64,000 nt of DNA from Gemmatimonadetes bacterium SCN 70-22 (lineage in GTDB: Bacteria; Gemmatimonadota; Gemmatimonadetes; Gemmatimonadales; Gemmatimonadaceae). The notes beneath the pieces were generated by a model. It saw nothing but the letters and a program-made list of their open reading frames with translations, made no database searches and was not told where the DNA came from. The stretch lies in assembly GCA_001724275.1 (NCBI GenBank), contig MEDZ01000010.1:62001-126000 (forward strand). The letters run 5' to 3'. This document shows, one piece after another, positions 26,565 to 34,734 of this stretch; the stretch's first letter is position 1; the number at the start of each line of letters is the position of its first letter. A program made the position numbers and the translations under genes.

Positions 26565-26719
26565 GGCCGAAAGCTAAGGGGGGCACCCTCCCGCTCCCAT
26601 GCCTCGCGCGCCGGGCCGGGCCGTGCGACTCCCGCCCTCGTGAGGGAACCGTAATCCGGGAGCAATCGCGCGCGTTTCGGTATTCTTCCATCAGACGACC
26701 CGAGCGACGGAGGATGAGG

Positions 26720-27268
26720 GTGACGCACGCGACCCGGAAGGCGACGTTAGGCGGTGGCTGTTTCTGGTGCCTGGAGGCCGTGTACCAGGAGGTGGACGGC
26801 GTGACCGCGATCGCCCCCGGCTATGCCGGGGGGCACGTTCCCAACCCCACCTACGAGCAGGTGTGCGGCAAGGAGACCGGGCACGCCGAGGTCGTGCAGC
26901 TCACCTACGACCCCGCGCGCGTGTCGTACCGCACCCTCCTGGAGGTCTTCTTCGCCATCCACGATCCCACCACGCCCAACCGCCAGGGCGACGACATCGG
27001 ACCGCAGTACCGCTCCGTGATCTTCACGCACGACGACGAGCAGGCGGCGGTGGCGCGCGAGATCGTCCGGGAGCTGACCGACGAGCAGGTCTTCGATGCC
27101 CCGATCCTGACCGGGGTGGAGTCGCTCCCCGTGTTCTACCCGGCAGAGGACTATCACCGGAACTACTATCGGCAGCACACCACGCAGCCCTACTGCGCCT
27201 TCGTGATCGCCCCCAAGCTCGCCAAGTTCCGCAAGCACTTCGCGCCGCGGATGGCGGAGGGGGCGTGA
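26720..27268 (+). CDS. msrA: Peptide-methionine (S)-S-oxide reductase
   Basis: 182 residues. MsrA reduces methionine-S-sulfoxide in oxidised proteins. The active-site block GGGCFWCLEAVYQEV near the N-terminus holds the catalytic Cys, followed by GYAGGHVPNPTYEQVC and TGHAEVVQLTYDP, all diagnostic. Start choice: GGAGG at 26709-26713 lies 6 bp before the GTG at 26720, while the in-frame ATG at 26714 directly abuts it, so the GTG is preferred. There is no fused MsrB domain and no signal peptide, so it is cytoplasmic. A CGTTAGGC motif falls in codons 9-11. Confidence 0.96.
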   Translation: MTHATRKATLGGGCFWCLEAVYQEVDGVTAIAPGYAGGHVPNPTYEQVCGKETGHAEVVQLTYDPARVSYRTLLEVFFAIHDPTTPNRQGDDIGPQYRSVIFTHDDEQAAVAREIVRELTDEQVFDAPILTGVESLPVFYPAEDYHRNYYRQHTTQPYCAFVIAPKLAKFRKHFAPRMAEGA

Positions 27269-27528
27269 GGGTGGGTGCGCGGCGAAGCGGGTGCGCGGAT
27301 GGGCGCGTTCGGGCGCGTGGGTGCGCTTCGCGCCGCCGCGTGACGACGCCGATCCGCGGCTGAAGAAAATCTCATCCAGGTGCGCCACGCGGGGAGCCGG
27401 TGCCCGCGCGTTACGGGCGGGCTGCCGCGTGGTGCGCCCGCGCGGCGCCGAGTTGATTTTCCCCTGCGTTCGGGGCCATCTTTCGCCTCCCGCCGCCGGC
27501 GCCGTTCGTGACGCGGGCGAGGGACGAT

Positions 27529-27601
27529 TGGGGTGTAGCTTAGTTGGCAGAGCGCCTGACTGTTAATCAGGAGGTCGCTGGTTCGAATCCAGCCGCCCCA
27601 G
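27529..27601 (+). tRNA. tRNA-Asn (anticodon GTT)
   Basis: A complete cloverleaf: acceptor TGGGGTG pairs with CGCCCCA, the D-arm contains TAGTTGG, anticodon stem CCTGA/TCAGG holds loop CTGTTAA (anticodon GTT at 27562-27564), and the T-arm is GCTGG-TTCGAAT-CCAGC. The discriminator is G at 27601. CCA is not encoded directly after it. Confidence 0.96.
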
Positions 27602-27654
27602 TGCCATGGACATCGAGACGCCCGCGCGCCCATCCGGCCCGCGGGCGTTTCTCG

Positions 27655-29127
27655 TCAGCGCACCCCTCCTTGCGCCTGGCGAGGGGGGGCGGCGCCGGCC
27701 ACCGCCACCGGCCGCGCGATTTGCAGCTGCAACGACCCGCCGGCGTCGGCCCGGGCCAGCAGCGCGTCGCGCGTGGCCCGCACCCCCACGTTCTCCACCC
27801 GGTCCAGCGTCGCGGCGAGCGCCACCCCCTCCGCCAGGTCACGGTTCATCCCCTTCACGGCCAGCTGCCGCAGCCGGTCCAGCTGGCCGTGCACCGGGAA
27901 GCGCGCATTCTGTCGCAGGAGCTCCCGCAACCGGTCGTCACTCAGGAAGGCGAACCCCTTCACCAGGAGCGACGACGTGTGCAGGTCGTAGTCGAGGTCG
28001 GGGATCAGCAGCTGGTCCGCCGCGTTGTCGTAGCGCGGCGTCCCGGTGAGGTACACCAGCCCGCGCGCCGCCCCGTCGAAGCGCACGCCTAACGCGACAC
28101 GCCCGCCCCCGATCCCCGCCAGCGAGACGTCGCGGATGCGGATGGCCCGGGTGCCGCGCGCGAAGGTGCGCCCCACCAGCGCCTTGCGCAGCAGGTCGGT
28201 GGCCACGTCGTAGCCGAAGCGCGCCTCGAGCGAGACCCGCAGCCCGCGTCCCTCGAGGGGGCCGGTCACCAGCGGGGGGAGCGGCGTGAAGAGGGCGAAG
28301 TCGTTCGGACGGTTCCCCGTCACGATCCGCGGCGCCGCCTCGAGCCGCACGTGCGCCACCGCGAAGCCCGAGTCGACCGTCACCCGCCCCAATTGCACTC
28401 GGCGGGGGCGGATGGTGAGGTAGATCGAGTCGCCCAACCGGATGGGGCGCGAGATGTCGCGCCACCAGTGCTCGAATCGCGCACGCGTGTTGACCCCCGC
28501 CAGCGCCTGGTCCAGCGTCCGCACCTGGCGCTCCAGCACGTCGCGCGTGGCTCGCATCACCCGGTCGGTCACGTCGATGCGGAAGATGGTGACGGCGCAC
28601 TTGTCGCGCCCGATCGCGCTGTAGGGCTCCACCCGCGTCACCCGCGTACGTGCCTCCAGCGACCACGTCTCCAACAGGTGGATCGTCGTCTGCAGCCGCA
28701 CCCGCGCCCTCGGCTTCTCGACGTCCCCCGTCCCGCAGGCCGCGCTGACCTCGGGACCGATCGGCGGCTTGTACCACCCGCGCCCCTCGTATTCCACCAC
28801 GCTGCCGATCGTCACCCGCGACGAGTCCACCGTGATGGTGAACGGCGACCGCCGCGCGGCGTATGCCACGTGGACGCGCCGGTTGCTCGCCACGGGGAGG
28901 CGCTGCTCGATGTCGCCGAAGCTCCTCGGCACCGCACGCTCCAGTGCCGAGAGCGCCGGGGCGAGCTCGTAGCGCACTTGGGACTCCACCACCGATGCCG
29001 GCAGGGGCTGGCTCCCCTCGTCGATGTCCTCCACCACGTCCGGCGGCGGCGGCGCGATCTCCGTCCCCCGGTCGCACGCAAGCAGCGCCACGCAGAGACA
29101 TGCCATCCTGGCGCGACGCCCGCGCAC
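27655..29127 (-). CDS. DUF4403-family lipoprotein
   Basis: About 490 residues. The reading frame extends to 29505, but the GTG at 29127 gives a compact lipoprotein signal: RGRRAR, then MACLCVALLAC with a lipobox. The body shows the DUF4403 layout: an N-terminal VVESQVRYELAPALSALERAVP, paired SMP/BPI-like domains, and a C-terminal segment with AFLSDDRLRELLRQ, VKGMNRDL and ENVGVRATRDALLARADAGG. The family is of unknown function and is thought to relate to tubular lipid-binding folds, so a periplasmic lipid-handling role is possible but unproven. Its stop is 54 bp from the tRNA-Asn gene, which it converges on. Confidence 0.85.
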   Translation of the reverse strand: MRGRRARMACLCVALLACDRGTEIAPPPPDVVEDIDEGSQPLPASVVESQVRYELAPALSALERAVPRSFGDIEQRLPVASNRRVHVAYAARRSPFTITVDSSRVTIGSVVEYEGRGWYKPPIGPEVSAACGTGDVEKPRARVRLQTTIHLLETWSLEARTRVTRVEPYSAIGRDKCAVTIFRIDVTDRVMRATRDVLERQVRTLDQALAGVNTRARFEHWWRDISRPIRLGDSIYLTIRPRRVQLGRVTVDSGFAVAHVRLEAAPRIVTGNRPNDFALFTPLPPLVTGPLEGRGLRVSLEARFGYDVATDLLRKALVGRTFARGTRAIRIRDVSLAGIGGGRVALGVRFDGAARGLVYLTGTPRYDNAADQLLIPDLDYDLHTSSLLVKGFAFLSDDRLRELLRQNARFPVHGQLDRLRQLAVKGMNRDLAEGVALAATLDRVENVGVRATRDALLARADAGGSLQLQIARPVAVAGAAPPRQAQGGVR

Positions 29128-29349
29128 ACATCCGCGCGCGCCTCCGCGCACGCATTCGCGCACGGATCTTCGCGCATGGGCGAGCGCTCGGACGCGCGCA
29201 GACCAGCCGGTCACGACGTCGGCGGACTGTCTCATATGCCCTGCAGCGGAGAGTGGGGGAGGCGAAGGCTCACCCATACTACGGTACGGTCGCCGCCCGC
29301 CCTGTCGAGCCCCGCAGGAGGGGATGATTCTTCCACCCTCGCGGAGAGT

Positions 29350-29365
29350 TGAGAATCCATTATCA
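29350..29365 (+). promoter_or_regulatory. Zur/Fur-type inverted-repeat box
   Basis: TGAGAAT-CC-ATTATCA is a 7-2-7 inverted repeat with one mismatch, in an AT-rich patch (TTGAGAATCCATTATCATTA) of otherwise GC-rich DNA. It ends 9 bp before the start codon of the Fur-family gene. The shape fits Fur-family operators and suggests autorepression of the regulator-ZIP transporter operon. Confidence 0.7.
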
Positions 29366-29374
29366 TTATGGACG

Positions 29375-29752
29375 ATGGCCTCCGAACGGAACACGCGCCA
29401 GCGCGCGGCAGTGCGACGCGCCCTCGAGGCGCATGGCATGCCGATGCGCGCCCAGGAGGTCCGGGACGCCGCCGCCCGCGACGTCCCGGCGATCGGGCTC
29501 GCCACGGTCTATCGCGCCCTCCGGTCGCTGATCGAAGCGGGAGAGGTGGTCACTGTCGAGCTCCCGGGCGATACGCCGCGCTACGAGCTCGCCCACGCGC
29601 ATCACCACCATCACTTCCGCTGCCGCGTGTGTGAGCGCGTCTTCGAGGTTGAGGGGTGCCCGGGTGACCTGGCGGCGCTTGCCCCGATGGGCTTCTCGGT
29701 CGACGGGCACGAGGTGGTGCTGTACGGGCGGTGCGTGGGGTGCGTGGCATGA
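29375..29752 (+). CDS. Fur-family metalloregulator, probably Zur
   Basis: 125 residues, a short but complete Fur fold. An N-terminal winged helix (RQRAAVRRALEAHG, VPAIGLATVYRALRSL) is followed by a dimerisation domain with the AHAHHHHHFRCRVC metal-binding block (cysteines 83 and 86) and a second CxxC at 120-123, forming a structural zinc site. Which metal is sensed cannot be read directly, but coupling to a ZIP transporter (4-bp ATGA overlap) favours zinc, hence Zur. The inverted-repeat box sits just before the start, implying autoregulation. Confidence 0.85.
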   Translation: MASERNTRQRAAVRRALEAHGMPMRAQEVRDAAARDVPAIGLATVYRALRSLIEAGEVVTVELPGDTPRYELAHAHHHHHFRCRVCERVFEVEGCPGDLAALAPMGFSVDGHEVVLYGRCVGCVA

Positions 29753-30522
29753 TCGGCAGCCCCACCATCTGGCTCACCAGCCTCGTGGCCGTCGGCGTCG
29801 CCAGTGCCATCCCGCTGGCGGCCACCTGGTGGCTCGCCTCGCGCCCGGCGACGACCGCCACCTGGATTCCGCGCCTCATCTTCATCGCCGCCGGGGCGCT
29901 CCTCGGCGCGGCGCTCTTCCACCTGGTCCCCGAGGCGCTGGCGGACGACTCCCCGGTGCGGGTGGTCGCCCTGGTCGCCCTCGGCGTCGTCGCGCTCGCG
30001 CTCATGGAGCGCGCGATCCACGCCCTCGAGCGCCCGGTGGCCGGCGCCCCGCTCGACGTGCACGATCCGCACGGGCACCCGAGCCACCTGATGCCGCTCG
30101 GGATCGCCAGTGACGCGTTGCACAACACGATCGACGGGGCGCTCGTCGCCACCGCCTTCATCGCCGATCCGTCGTTAGGAGTCTTCGCCGGATTGGCGAT
30201 CGCGCTGCACGAGCTCCCGCGCGAGCTGGGCACCTTTGCCCTCTGCGTGGACGGGGGGATGTCGCCGCGCCGCGCGATCCTGGTGAACGCCGCCACCGGG
30301 GTGCTCGCCCTCCTCGGGGCGGTCTCGGCCCTCCTCATCGGGGCCGACGCCGAGCGGTTCGGGACCTTCCTGGTCCCCTTCGCGGCCGGGAACTTCCTGT
30401 ATCTTTCGGCGGCCATCCTCGTGTCCCGGCGCGGCAACGGCGCGCCGGGGCGGGGGAAGTGGAACTACGCCTTCGCGCTGGGCGGGCTGCTCCTGACGGC
30501 GCTCCTGGCCGGTGGGCATTGA
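29749..30522 (+). CDS. ZIP-family metal (zinc) transporter
   Basis: 257 residues with about eight transmembrane helices. It carries the ZIP signature in the fourth and fifth helices: HNTIDG (125-130) and HELPRE (154-159), which line the metal site. A His-rich cytoplasmic loop (HDPHGHPSH) lies between helices 3 and 4, as in other ZIPs. It takes up Zn2+ or another divalent metal. Its start overlaps the regulator stop, so the two form one operon that would be switched on at low zinc. An 86-bp gap separates it from the ChaN-like gene. Confidence 0.9.
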   Translation: MIGSPTIWLTSLVAVGVASAIPLAATWWLASRPATTATWIPRLIFIAAGALLGAALFHLVPEALADDSPVRVVALVALGVVALALMERAIHALERPVAGAPLDVHDPHGHPSHLMPLGIASDALHNTIDGALVATAFIADPSLGVFAGLAIALHELPRELGTFALCVDGGMSPRRAILVNAATGVLALLGAVSALLIGADAERFGTFLVPFAAGNFLYLSAAILVSRRGNGAPGRGKWNYAFALGGLLLTALLAGGH

Positions 30523-30608
30523 CCCGATTGACCGCGCCGGGTTGCGGCGCGAGACTGCCGTCGCGCGCCTGGCCCTGGCGTGCGTTCACTCCTTCCGACT
30601 CCTCGTCC

Positions 30609-31559
30609 ATGCCTGTTCGCGCGCCTCGCGCCGCCCTCGTGGTCGTTGCCGCCCTGGCCGGCGCCTGTGCCCGCCCGCCGGCGCCTAACGTGGCCCCTGC
30701 CCCCGTTTCCGAGAGCCGGTTCTACGCCTCGGCCGCCCGGCGCGACGTCTCGTTCGAGGCGATGCTGCGCGCGGCCGCCCGGGCCGACGTCGTCTTCTTC
30801 GGCGAGCAGCACGACGACCCGGCGACGCACCGCGCCGAGCTCGCCGTTCTCGCCGGGCTGGGGAATGGGGGGCGCCCGGTCGTGCTCTCCCTCGAGATGT
30901 TCGAGCGGGACGTCCAGGCCATCCTCGACGACTACCTGGCGGGGCGGATCTCCGAAGCGGACTTCCTGGCCCGGTCGCGCCCGTGGGAGCGGTACACGAC
31001 CGACTACCGGGCCCTCGTGGAGCTGGCGCGCGCGCGCGGGTGGCCGGTGGTGGCGTCGAACGTCCCGCGCCGCATCGCCAGTGCCGTCAGCCGCAAGGGG
31101 CTGGCCGTCCTCGACACCCTGGCCGCCGGCGAGCGCGCCTTCGCCGCGCGCGAGAACCTGTGCCCGCATGACGCGTACTACGCGCGCTTCGCCGAGACCA
31201 TGAAGGGGCACGGCGCCGGCGGTGGGCCGCCGAATGCCGCCGACTCGGCGGCGATGCACGCCATGACCGACCGCTTCTACGAGGCGCAGTGCGTGAAGGA
31301 CGAGGCGATGGCGGAGTCGATCGTGGCGGCGCGCGCGCGGCATCCGGGCGCGGTCGTCCTCCATGTCGATGGCGCCTTCCACAGCGACTTCGGTCTCGGG
31401 ACGGCGGCGCGTGTCTCCCGGCGGGATCCCGGGGCCCGGACGGTGGTGCTGACGGCGATCCCGGTCGACGACCCGGCGACGGCGTCGCCGGCCGAGCATG
31501 CCGGGCGCGCCGACTTCGTGATCGTGACGCGCAAGCCGCCGGCGGCGCCCAAGCCGTAA
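30609..31559 (+). CDS. ChaN-family lipoprotein
   Basis: 316 residues. A signal peptide with lipobox (ALAGAC) gives a membrane-anchored lipoprotein. The family motif FFGEQHDDPATHRAEL is intact, followed by LSLEMFERDVQAILDDYLAG and RPWERYTTDYRALVELAR, typical of ChaN/DUF399. In Campylobacter ChaN binds haem; the wider Tiki/EreA-like fold includes metal-dependent hydrolases, so the role may be metal-related rather than haem uptake. It sits downstream of the Zur-ZIP pair and 17 bp before sixA, placing it first in a four-gene run. Confidence 0.85.
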   Translation: MPVRAPRAALVVVAALAGACARPPAPNVAPAPVSESRFYASAARRDVSFEAMLRAAARADVVFFGEQHDDPATHRAELAVLAGLGNGGRPVVLSLEMFERDVQAILDDYLAGRISEADFLARSRPWERYTTDYRALVELARARGWPVVASNVPRRIASAVSRKGLAVLDTLAAGERAFAARENLCPHDAYYARFAETMKGHGAGGGPPNAADSAAMHAMTDRFYEAQCVKDEAMAESIVAARARHPGAVVLHVDGAFHSDFGLGTAARVSRRDPGARTVVLTAIPVDDPATASPAEHAGRADFVIVTRKPPAAPKP

Positions 31560-31576
31560 CGCAACGGAGAGCGACC

Positions 31577-32083
31577 ATGCAACTGCTCGTCATCCGACAC
31601 GCCATCGCCGAGGAGCGCGAGGCGCACGCGGCCGCCGGTGGCCACGACGACGACCGCCCGCTGACGCCGTTCGGGAAGCGGCGCATGCGGCGCAACGCCA
31701 AGGGGCTGCGCCACGCGGCCACGCACATCGAGGTCCTGGCCTCGAGCCCGCTGGTGCGCGCGCAGCAGACGGCGCGCATCGTGGCCGACGAGTATCGCAT
31801 TCCCGACGTGGAGGTGGTCGAGGCGCTGCGCCCCGACCACCACCCGCGCGAGCTGCTCGCCTGGCTGTCCAGGCAGCCGGCAGATGCAACGGTCGCCGTG
31901 GTCGGGCACGACCCGCACGTGTCGTCGCTGGTGCTGTGGTCCCTTGCCGGGAGCGACGAGCCGGTGGTGGTCTTCAAGAAGGGCGGGGTGGCGCTCCTCG
32001 AGTTCGATCGCAAGCCGGCGGCGGGGAAGGCGAGGCTGCACTGGCTCCTGACCCCGGCGCAGCTGCGCGACCTGGCAGGGTAG
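31577..32083 (+). CDS. sixA: SixA-like phosphohistidine phosphatase
   Basis: 168 residues of the histidine-phosphatase superfamily. The catalytic motif VIRHAIAEER starts the protein and the second catalytic His is in VVGHDPHVS. SixA-type enzymes dephosphorylate histidine phosphotransfer proteins. A GGAG Shine-Dalgarno lies upstream. It is placed 17 bp after the ChaN gene and 5 bp before the CHAD-CYTH gene. No histidine-kinase partner is nearby, so its target could be a phosphotransferase protein elsewhere or a product linked to the CHAD protein. Confidence 0.88.
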   Translation: MQLLVIRHAIAEEREAHAAAGGHDDDRPLTPFGKRRMRRNAKGLRHAATHIEVLASSPLVRAQQTARIVADEYRIPDVEVVEALRPDHHPRELLAWLSRQPADATVAVVGHDPHVSSLVLWSLAGSDEPVVVFKKGGVALLEFDRKPAAGKARLHWLLTPAQLRDLAG

Positions 32084-32088
32084 CCGCG

Positions 32089-33549
32089 GTGGCGTCCTTT
32101 CCCGACGAGCTGCTGGACGAGCACGAGGGGCGGGCGGTGCGCCTGGTGGCGCTGGCCCTCCTCGACGATGCAGCGGCGCAGCGCGAGCGCCTCTCGCCGC
32201 CCGACGACCCCGAGGCCCTGCACGACTTCCGGGTGGCGATCCGGCGCCTGCGCAGCTGGCTGCGCACCCAGGGCGACGTCCTCGGTGATTCGTCCCCTCG
32301 ACGGGCGCAGAAGTGGTTGCGCCGGCTGGCGCGCGCCACCAACGAGAGCCGCGACGCCGAGGTGCTGGCCGGGTGGCTGGAGGGGGAGCGGACCAAGCTG
32401 ACGTCGCGCCAGCGGGTGGGGGCGGTCTGGCTCCTGCAGCGCCTGGCGCAGCGGAAGGCGGCGGCCGATGTCGAGGTCCTGGCCGAGGTGTCGCGCGACT
32501 TCGAGCGGGCCCGCGAGCTGCTCGAGGCGCGGCTTCCGCGCTACCGCCTGCGCATGCACGTGCACGACGGGGCGCAGGTGACCCGCTTCGCCGGGTCCAT
32601 GGCGGCGACGCTGCGCGCGCAGCTGTCGACGCTGCGGCGCCGGCTCGAGCTCGTGCGGGCCCCGCACGACGTGGAGGCCGCCCACCGGGCGCGCATCGCC
32701 GGGAAGCGGCTCCGGTACCAGCTGGAGCCGATCGTCCCGCACGTGGAGGGGGGGAAGGAGACCCTCGAGCGCCTCAAGGCGCTGCAGGACGCGTTAGGCG
32801 ACTTCCACGATGCGCACGCCTGGCAGCAGGTGATGGCCAGCGCCCTGGAGCGGGCCGCGCGCGAGGAGACGGCGGCGCTCGTGGCGCCGCCGCCCGCCGT
32901 GGCGGGCTCGCCGGTGGTTCCTCCGCGCAAGCGGAGCCCGCGTCCCGGCGTCGTTGCGATGATCGGCCACGTGCAGGAGCGTGCCCTCGAGGCCTTCCGG
33001 GTGGTGGAGCGCGACTTTGCCGGCGCGGCGCTGGATCCGCTGGTCGCGGGGGTGGAAGCAATCGCCGACGCCCTCGACGCCCGCGCGAGGAGCGGTGTGG
33101 AGATCGAGCGGAAGTACCTGCTGGACGCCCTCCCCGAAGTCCTCCCCGGGGCGCGGGTCAAGGAGATCGCGCAGGGATACCTGCCGGGCACCCGGCTGGT
33201 GGAGCGGGTCCGCCGCGTGCGCGACGAGGGAGAGGAGCGCTACTTCCGCACGATCAAGGTGGGGAGCGGCGTGGCCCGCACCGAGGTCGAGGAGGAGTGC
33301 GGGGCCCTGACCTTCGAGGCGCTCTGGCCGCTGACCGAGGGGCGGCGCGTGACCAAGCGCCGCCACGTGGTGAGCGACGGCGCGCTGCAGTGGGAGATCG
33401 ACGAGTTCACCGACCGCGACCTGGTGCTGGCCGAGGTCGAGTTGCCGTCGGCCGAGGTGGTCCCCGACCTCCCCTCGTGGCTGGCGCCCGCGGTGGTGCG
33501 GGAGGTGACGGGGGAGGCGGCGTACGTCAACGCGAACCTCGCCGGCTGA
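32089..33549 (+). CDS. CHAD-CYTH fusion protein (polyphosphate/triphosphate-linked)
   Basis: 486 residues from a GTG at 32089 located 5 bp after sixA. The N-terminal half (about 10-245) is a CHAD domain with its conserved blocks (LHDFRVAIRRLRSWL, RRLARATNESRDAEVL, HRARIAGKRLRYQLE, LKALQDALGDFHDAH). A Pro/Ala linker follows, then a compact CYTH domain from about 336 with EIERK (338-342), YFRTIKVG and the acidic strand WEIDEF. CHAD domains bind polyphosphate; CYTH domains hydrolyse triphosphates such as PPPi or thiamine triphosphate. The usual order in known fusions such as E. coli YgiF is CYTH then CHAD, so this order is reversed. Cytoplasmic. Confidence 0.9.
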   Translation: MASFPDELLDEHEGRAVRLVALALLDDAAAQRERLSPPDDPEALHDFRVAIRRLRSWLRTQGDVLGDSSPRRAQKWLRRLARATNESRDAEVLAGWLEGERTKLTSRQRVGAVWLLQRLAQRKAAADVEVLAEVSRDFERARELLEARLPRYRLRMHVHDGAQVTRFAGSMAATLRAQLSTLRRRLELVRAPHDVEAAHRARIAGKRLRYQLEPIVPHVEGGKETLERLKALQDALGDFHDAHAWQQVMASALERAAREETAALVAPPPAVAGSPVVPPRKRSPRPGVVAMIGHVQERALEAFRVVERDFAGAALDPLVAGVEAIADALDARARSGVEIERKYLLDALPEVLPGARVKEIAQGYLPGTRLVERVRRVRDEGEERYFRTIKVGSGVARTEVEEECGALTFEALWPLTEGRRVTKRRHVVSDGALQWEIDEFTDRDLVLAEVELPSAEVVPDLPSWLAPAVVREVTGEAAYVNANLAG

Positions 33550-33556
33550 CGCGCGC

Positions 33557-34678
33557 GTGAAGGTCTTCGTCGTCACCAACGACTTTCCCCCGCGCATCGG
33601 GGGGATCAACGACTACGTCGCGCAGCTCGTCCGCCGCCTTCCCCCGGGCGACGTGACGGTCCTGGCGTCGACGTACCGCGGGGCGGCCGGGCACGACCGG
33701 GACTTCCCGCAGGAGGTGGTCCGGCTGCCGACGGAGATGATGCTCCCCACGCCGGGCGTTCGCCGCCAGCTGCATGCGCTGCTGCGCGCGCGGCGTCCCG
33801 ACGTCGTGCTGTTCGGCGCGGTGTGGCCGCTCGGGCACATGGGGCCCGCCGTCAGGCGCAAGCTCGACATTCCCTACGGCGGCTTTGCCCACGGGCTCGA
33901 GCTCACCGGGGCGCTCGTCCCCGGGGTGCTGCGCCACATCGGGCACCGGGCCTCGCTCCTGACCGCGGTCAGCGACTGGGCCCGGCACCGGCTCGAGCGG
34001 GCCTTCGGCTGGACGGGGCGCATGGGGCTCCTCCCCTCGGGCATCGATACCGCGGCGTTCCACCCGGGGGTCGGCGACGCCGCCGTCCGCGCCCGTCACT
34101 CGTTAGGCGACACCCCCGTCGTCTGCTGCGTCTCGCGCCTGGTGCCCCGCAAGGGACAGGACATGCTCATCCGGGCGATGCCCCGGCTGGCGCGCGCCGT
34201 CCCCGGGGTGCGCCTGCTCATCGTCGGGAGCGGCCCCTACGACCGGTCGCTGCGCGCGCTGGCGCGCGCGACGGGCGTGGAGGGGGCGGTGACCTTCGCC
34301 GGCGCCGTCCCGTACGCCGAGCTTCCGGCCTACTTCCGCGCCGGCAACGTCTTCGCCATGCCCTGCCGCGCGCGGCGGATGGGGCTCGACATCGAGGCGC
34401 TGGGAGCGGTCTTCCTGCAGGGGCAGGCGGTGGGGCGCCCGGTCGTCGTCGGCGACTCCGGGGGCGCCCCCGAGGCGGTCCGGGACGGCGAGACCGGCGT
34501 CGTGGTGGACCCCGAGTCGCCAGATGCAATCGCGGAGGCCATCGCCCCGCTCCTCATCGACCAGGGGCGCGCCGAGTCCATGGGGCGCCGCGGCGCCCAG
34601 TGGGTGCACGACGCCTGGACCTGGGACGTCATGACCGAGCGACTGCAGACGATGCTCGCCGCCGCCGTCGGTCGCTGA
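33557..34678 (+). CDS. GT4 glycosyltransferase, PimB-like
   Basis: 373 residues, a two-domain GT-B enzyme. The N-terminal domain opens VTNDFPPRIGGINDYV; the acceptor-side YGGFAHGLELTG and the C-terminal SRLVPRKGQDMLIRA, GSGPYDRSL and the E-x7-E-type motif region (RRMGLDIEALGAVFLQGQAVGRPVV) are present. It resembles mycobacterial PimB-type alpha-mannosyltransferases that add a second sugar to phosphatidylinositol mannoside. Cytoplasmic, membrane-associated. It converges on a PimA-like gene across a 50-bp gap and follows the CHAD gene by 7 bp. The sugar and lipid acceptor are not known. Confidence 0.85.
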   Translation: MKVFVVTNDFPPRIGGINDYVAQLVRRLPPGDVTVLASTYRGAAGHDRDFPQEVVRLPTEMMLPTPGVRRQLHALLRARRPDVVLFGAVWPLGHMGPAVRRKLDIPYGGFAHGLELTGALVPGVLRHIGHRASLLTAVSDWARHRLERAFGWTGRMGLLPSGIDTAAFHPGVGDAAVRARHSLGDTPVVCCVSRLVPRKGQDMLIRAMPRLARAVPGVRLLIVGSGPYDRSLRALARATGVEGAVTFAGAVPYAELPAYFRAGNVFAMPCRARRMGLDIEALGAVFLQGQAVGRPVVVGDSGGAPEAVRDGETGVVVDPESPDAIAEAIAPLLIDQGRAESMGRRGAQWVHDAWTWDVMTERLQTMLAAAVGR

Positions 34679-34698
34679 GTTCGCGCGGCCGTCGTCGC

Positions 34699-34734
34699 GG
34701 CGCCTGCCGCCCAGACGGCGCCTGCCGCCTAGAC
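34699..34734. repeat. 18-bp tandem duplication at a convergent gene junction
   Basis: GGCGCCTGCCGCCCAGAC is followed directly by the same 18-mer with one change. The second copy contains the stop codon of the PimA-like gene (34729-34731). Confidence 0.75.
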
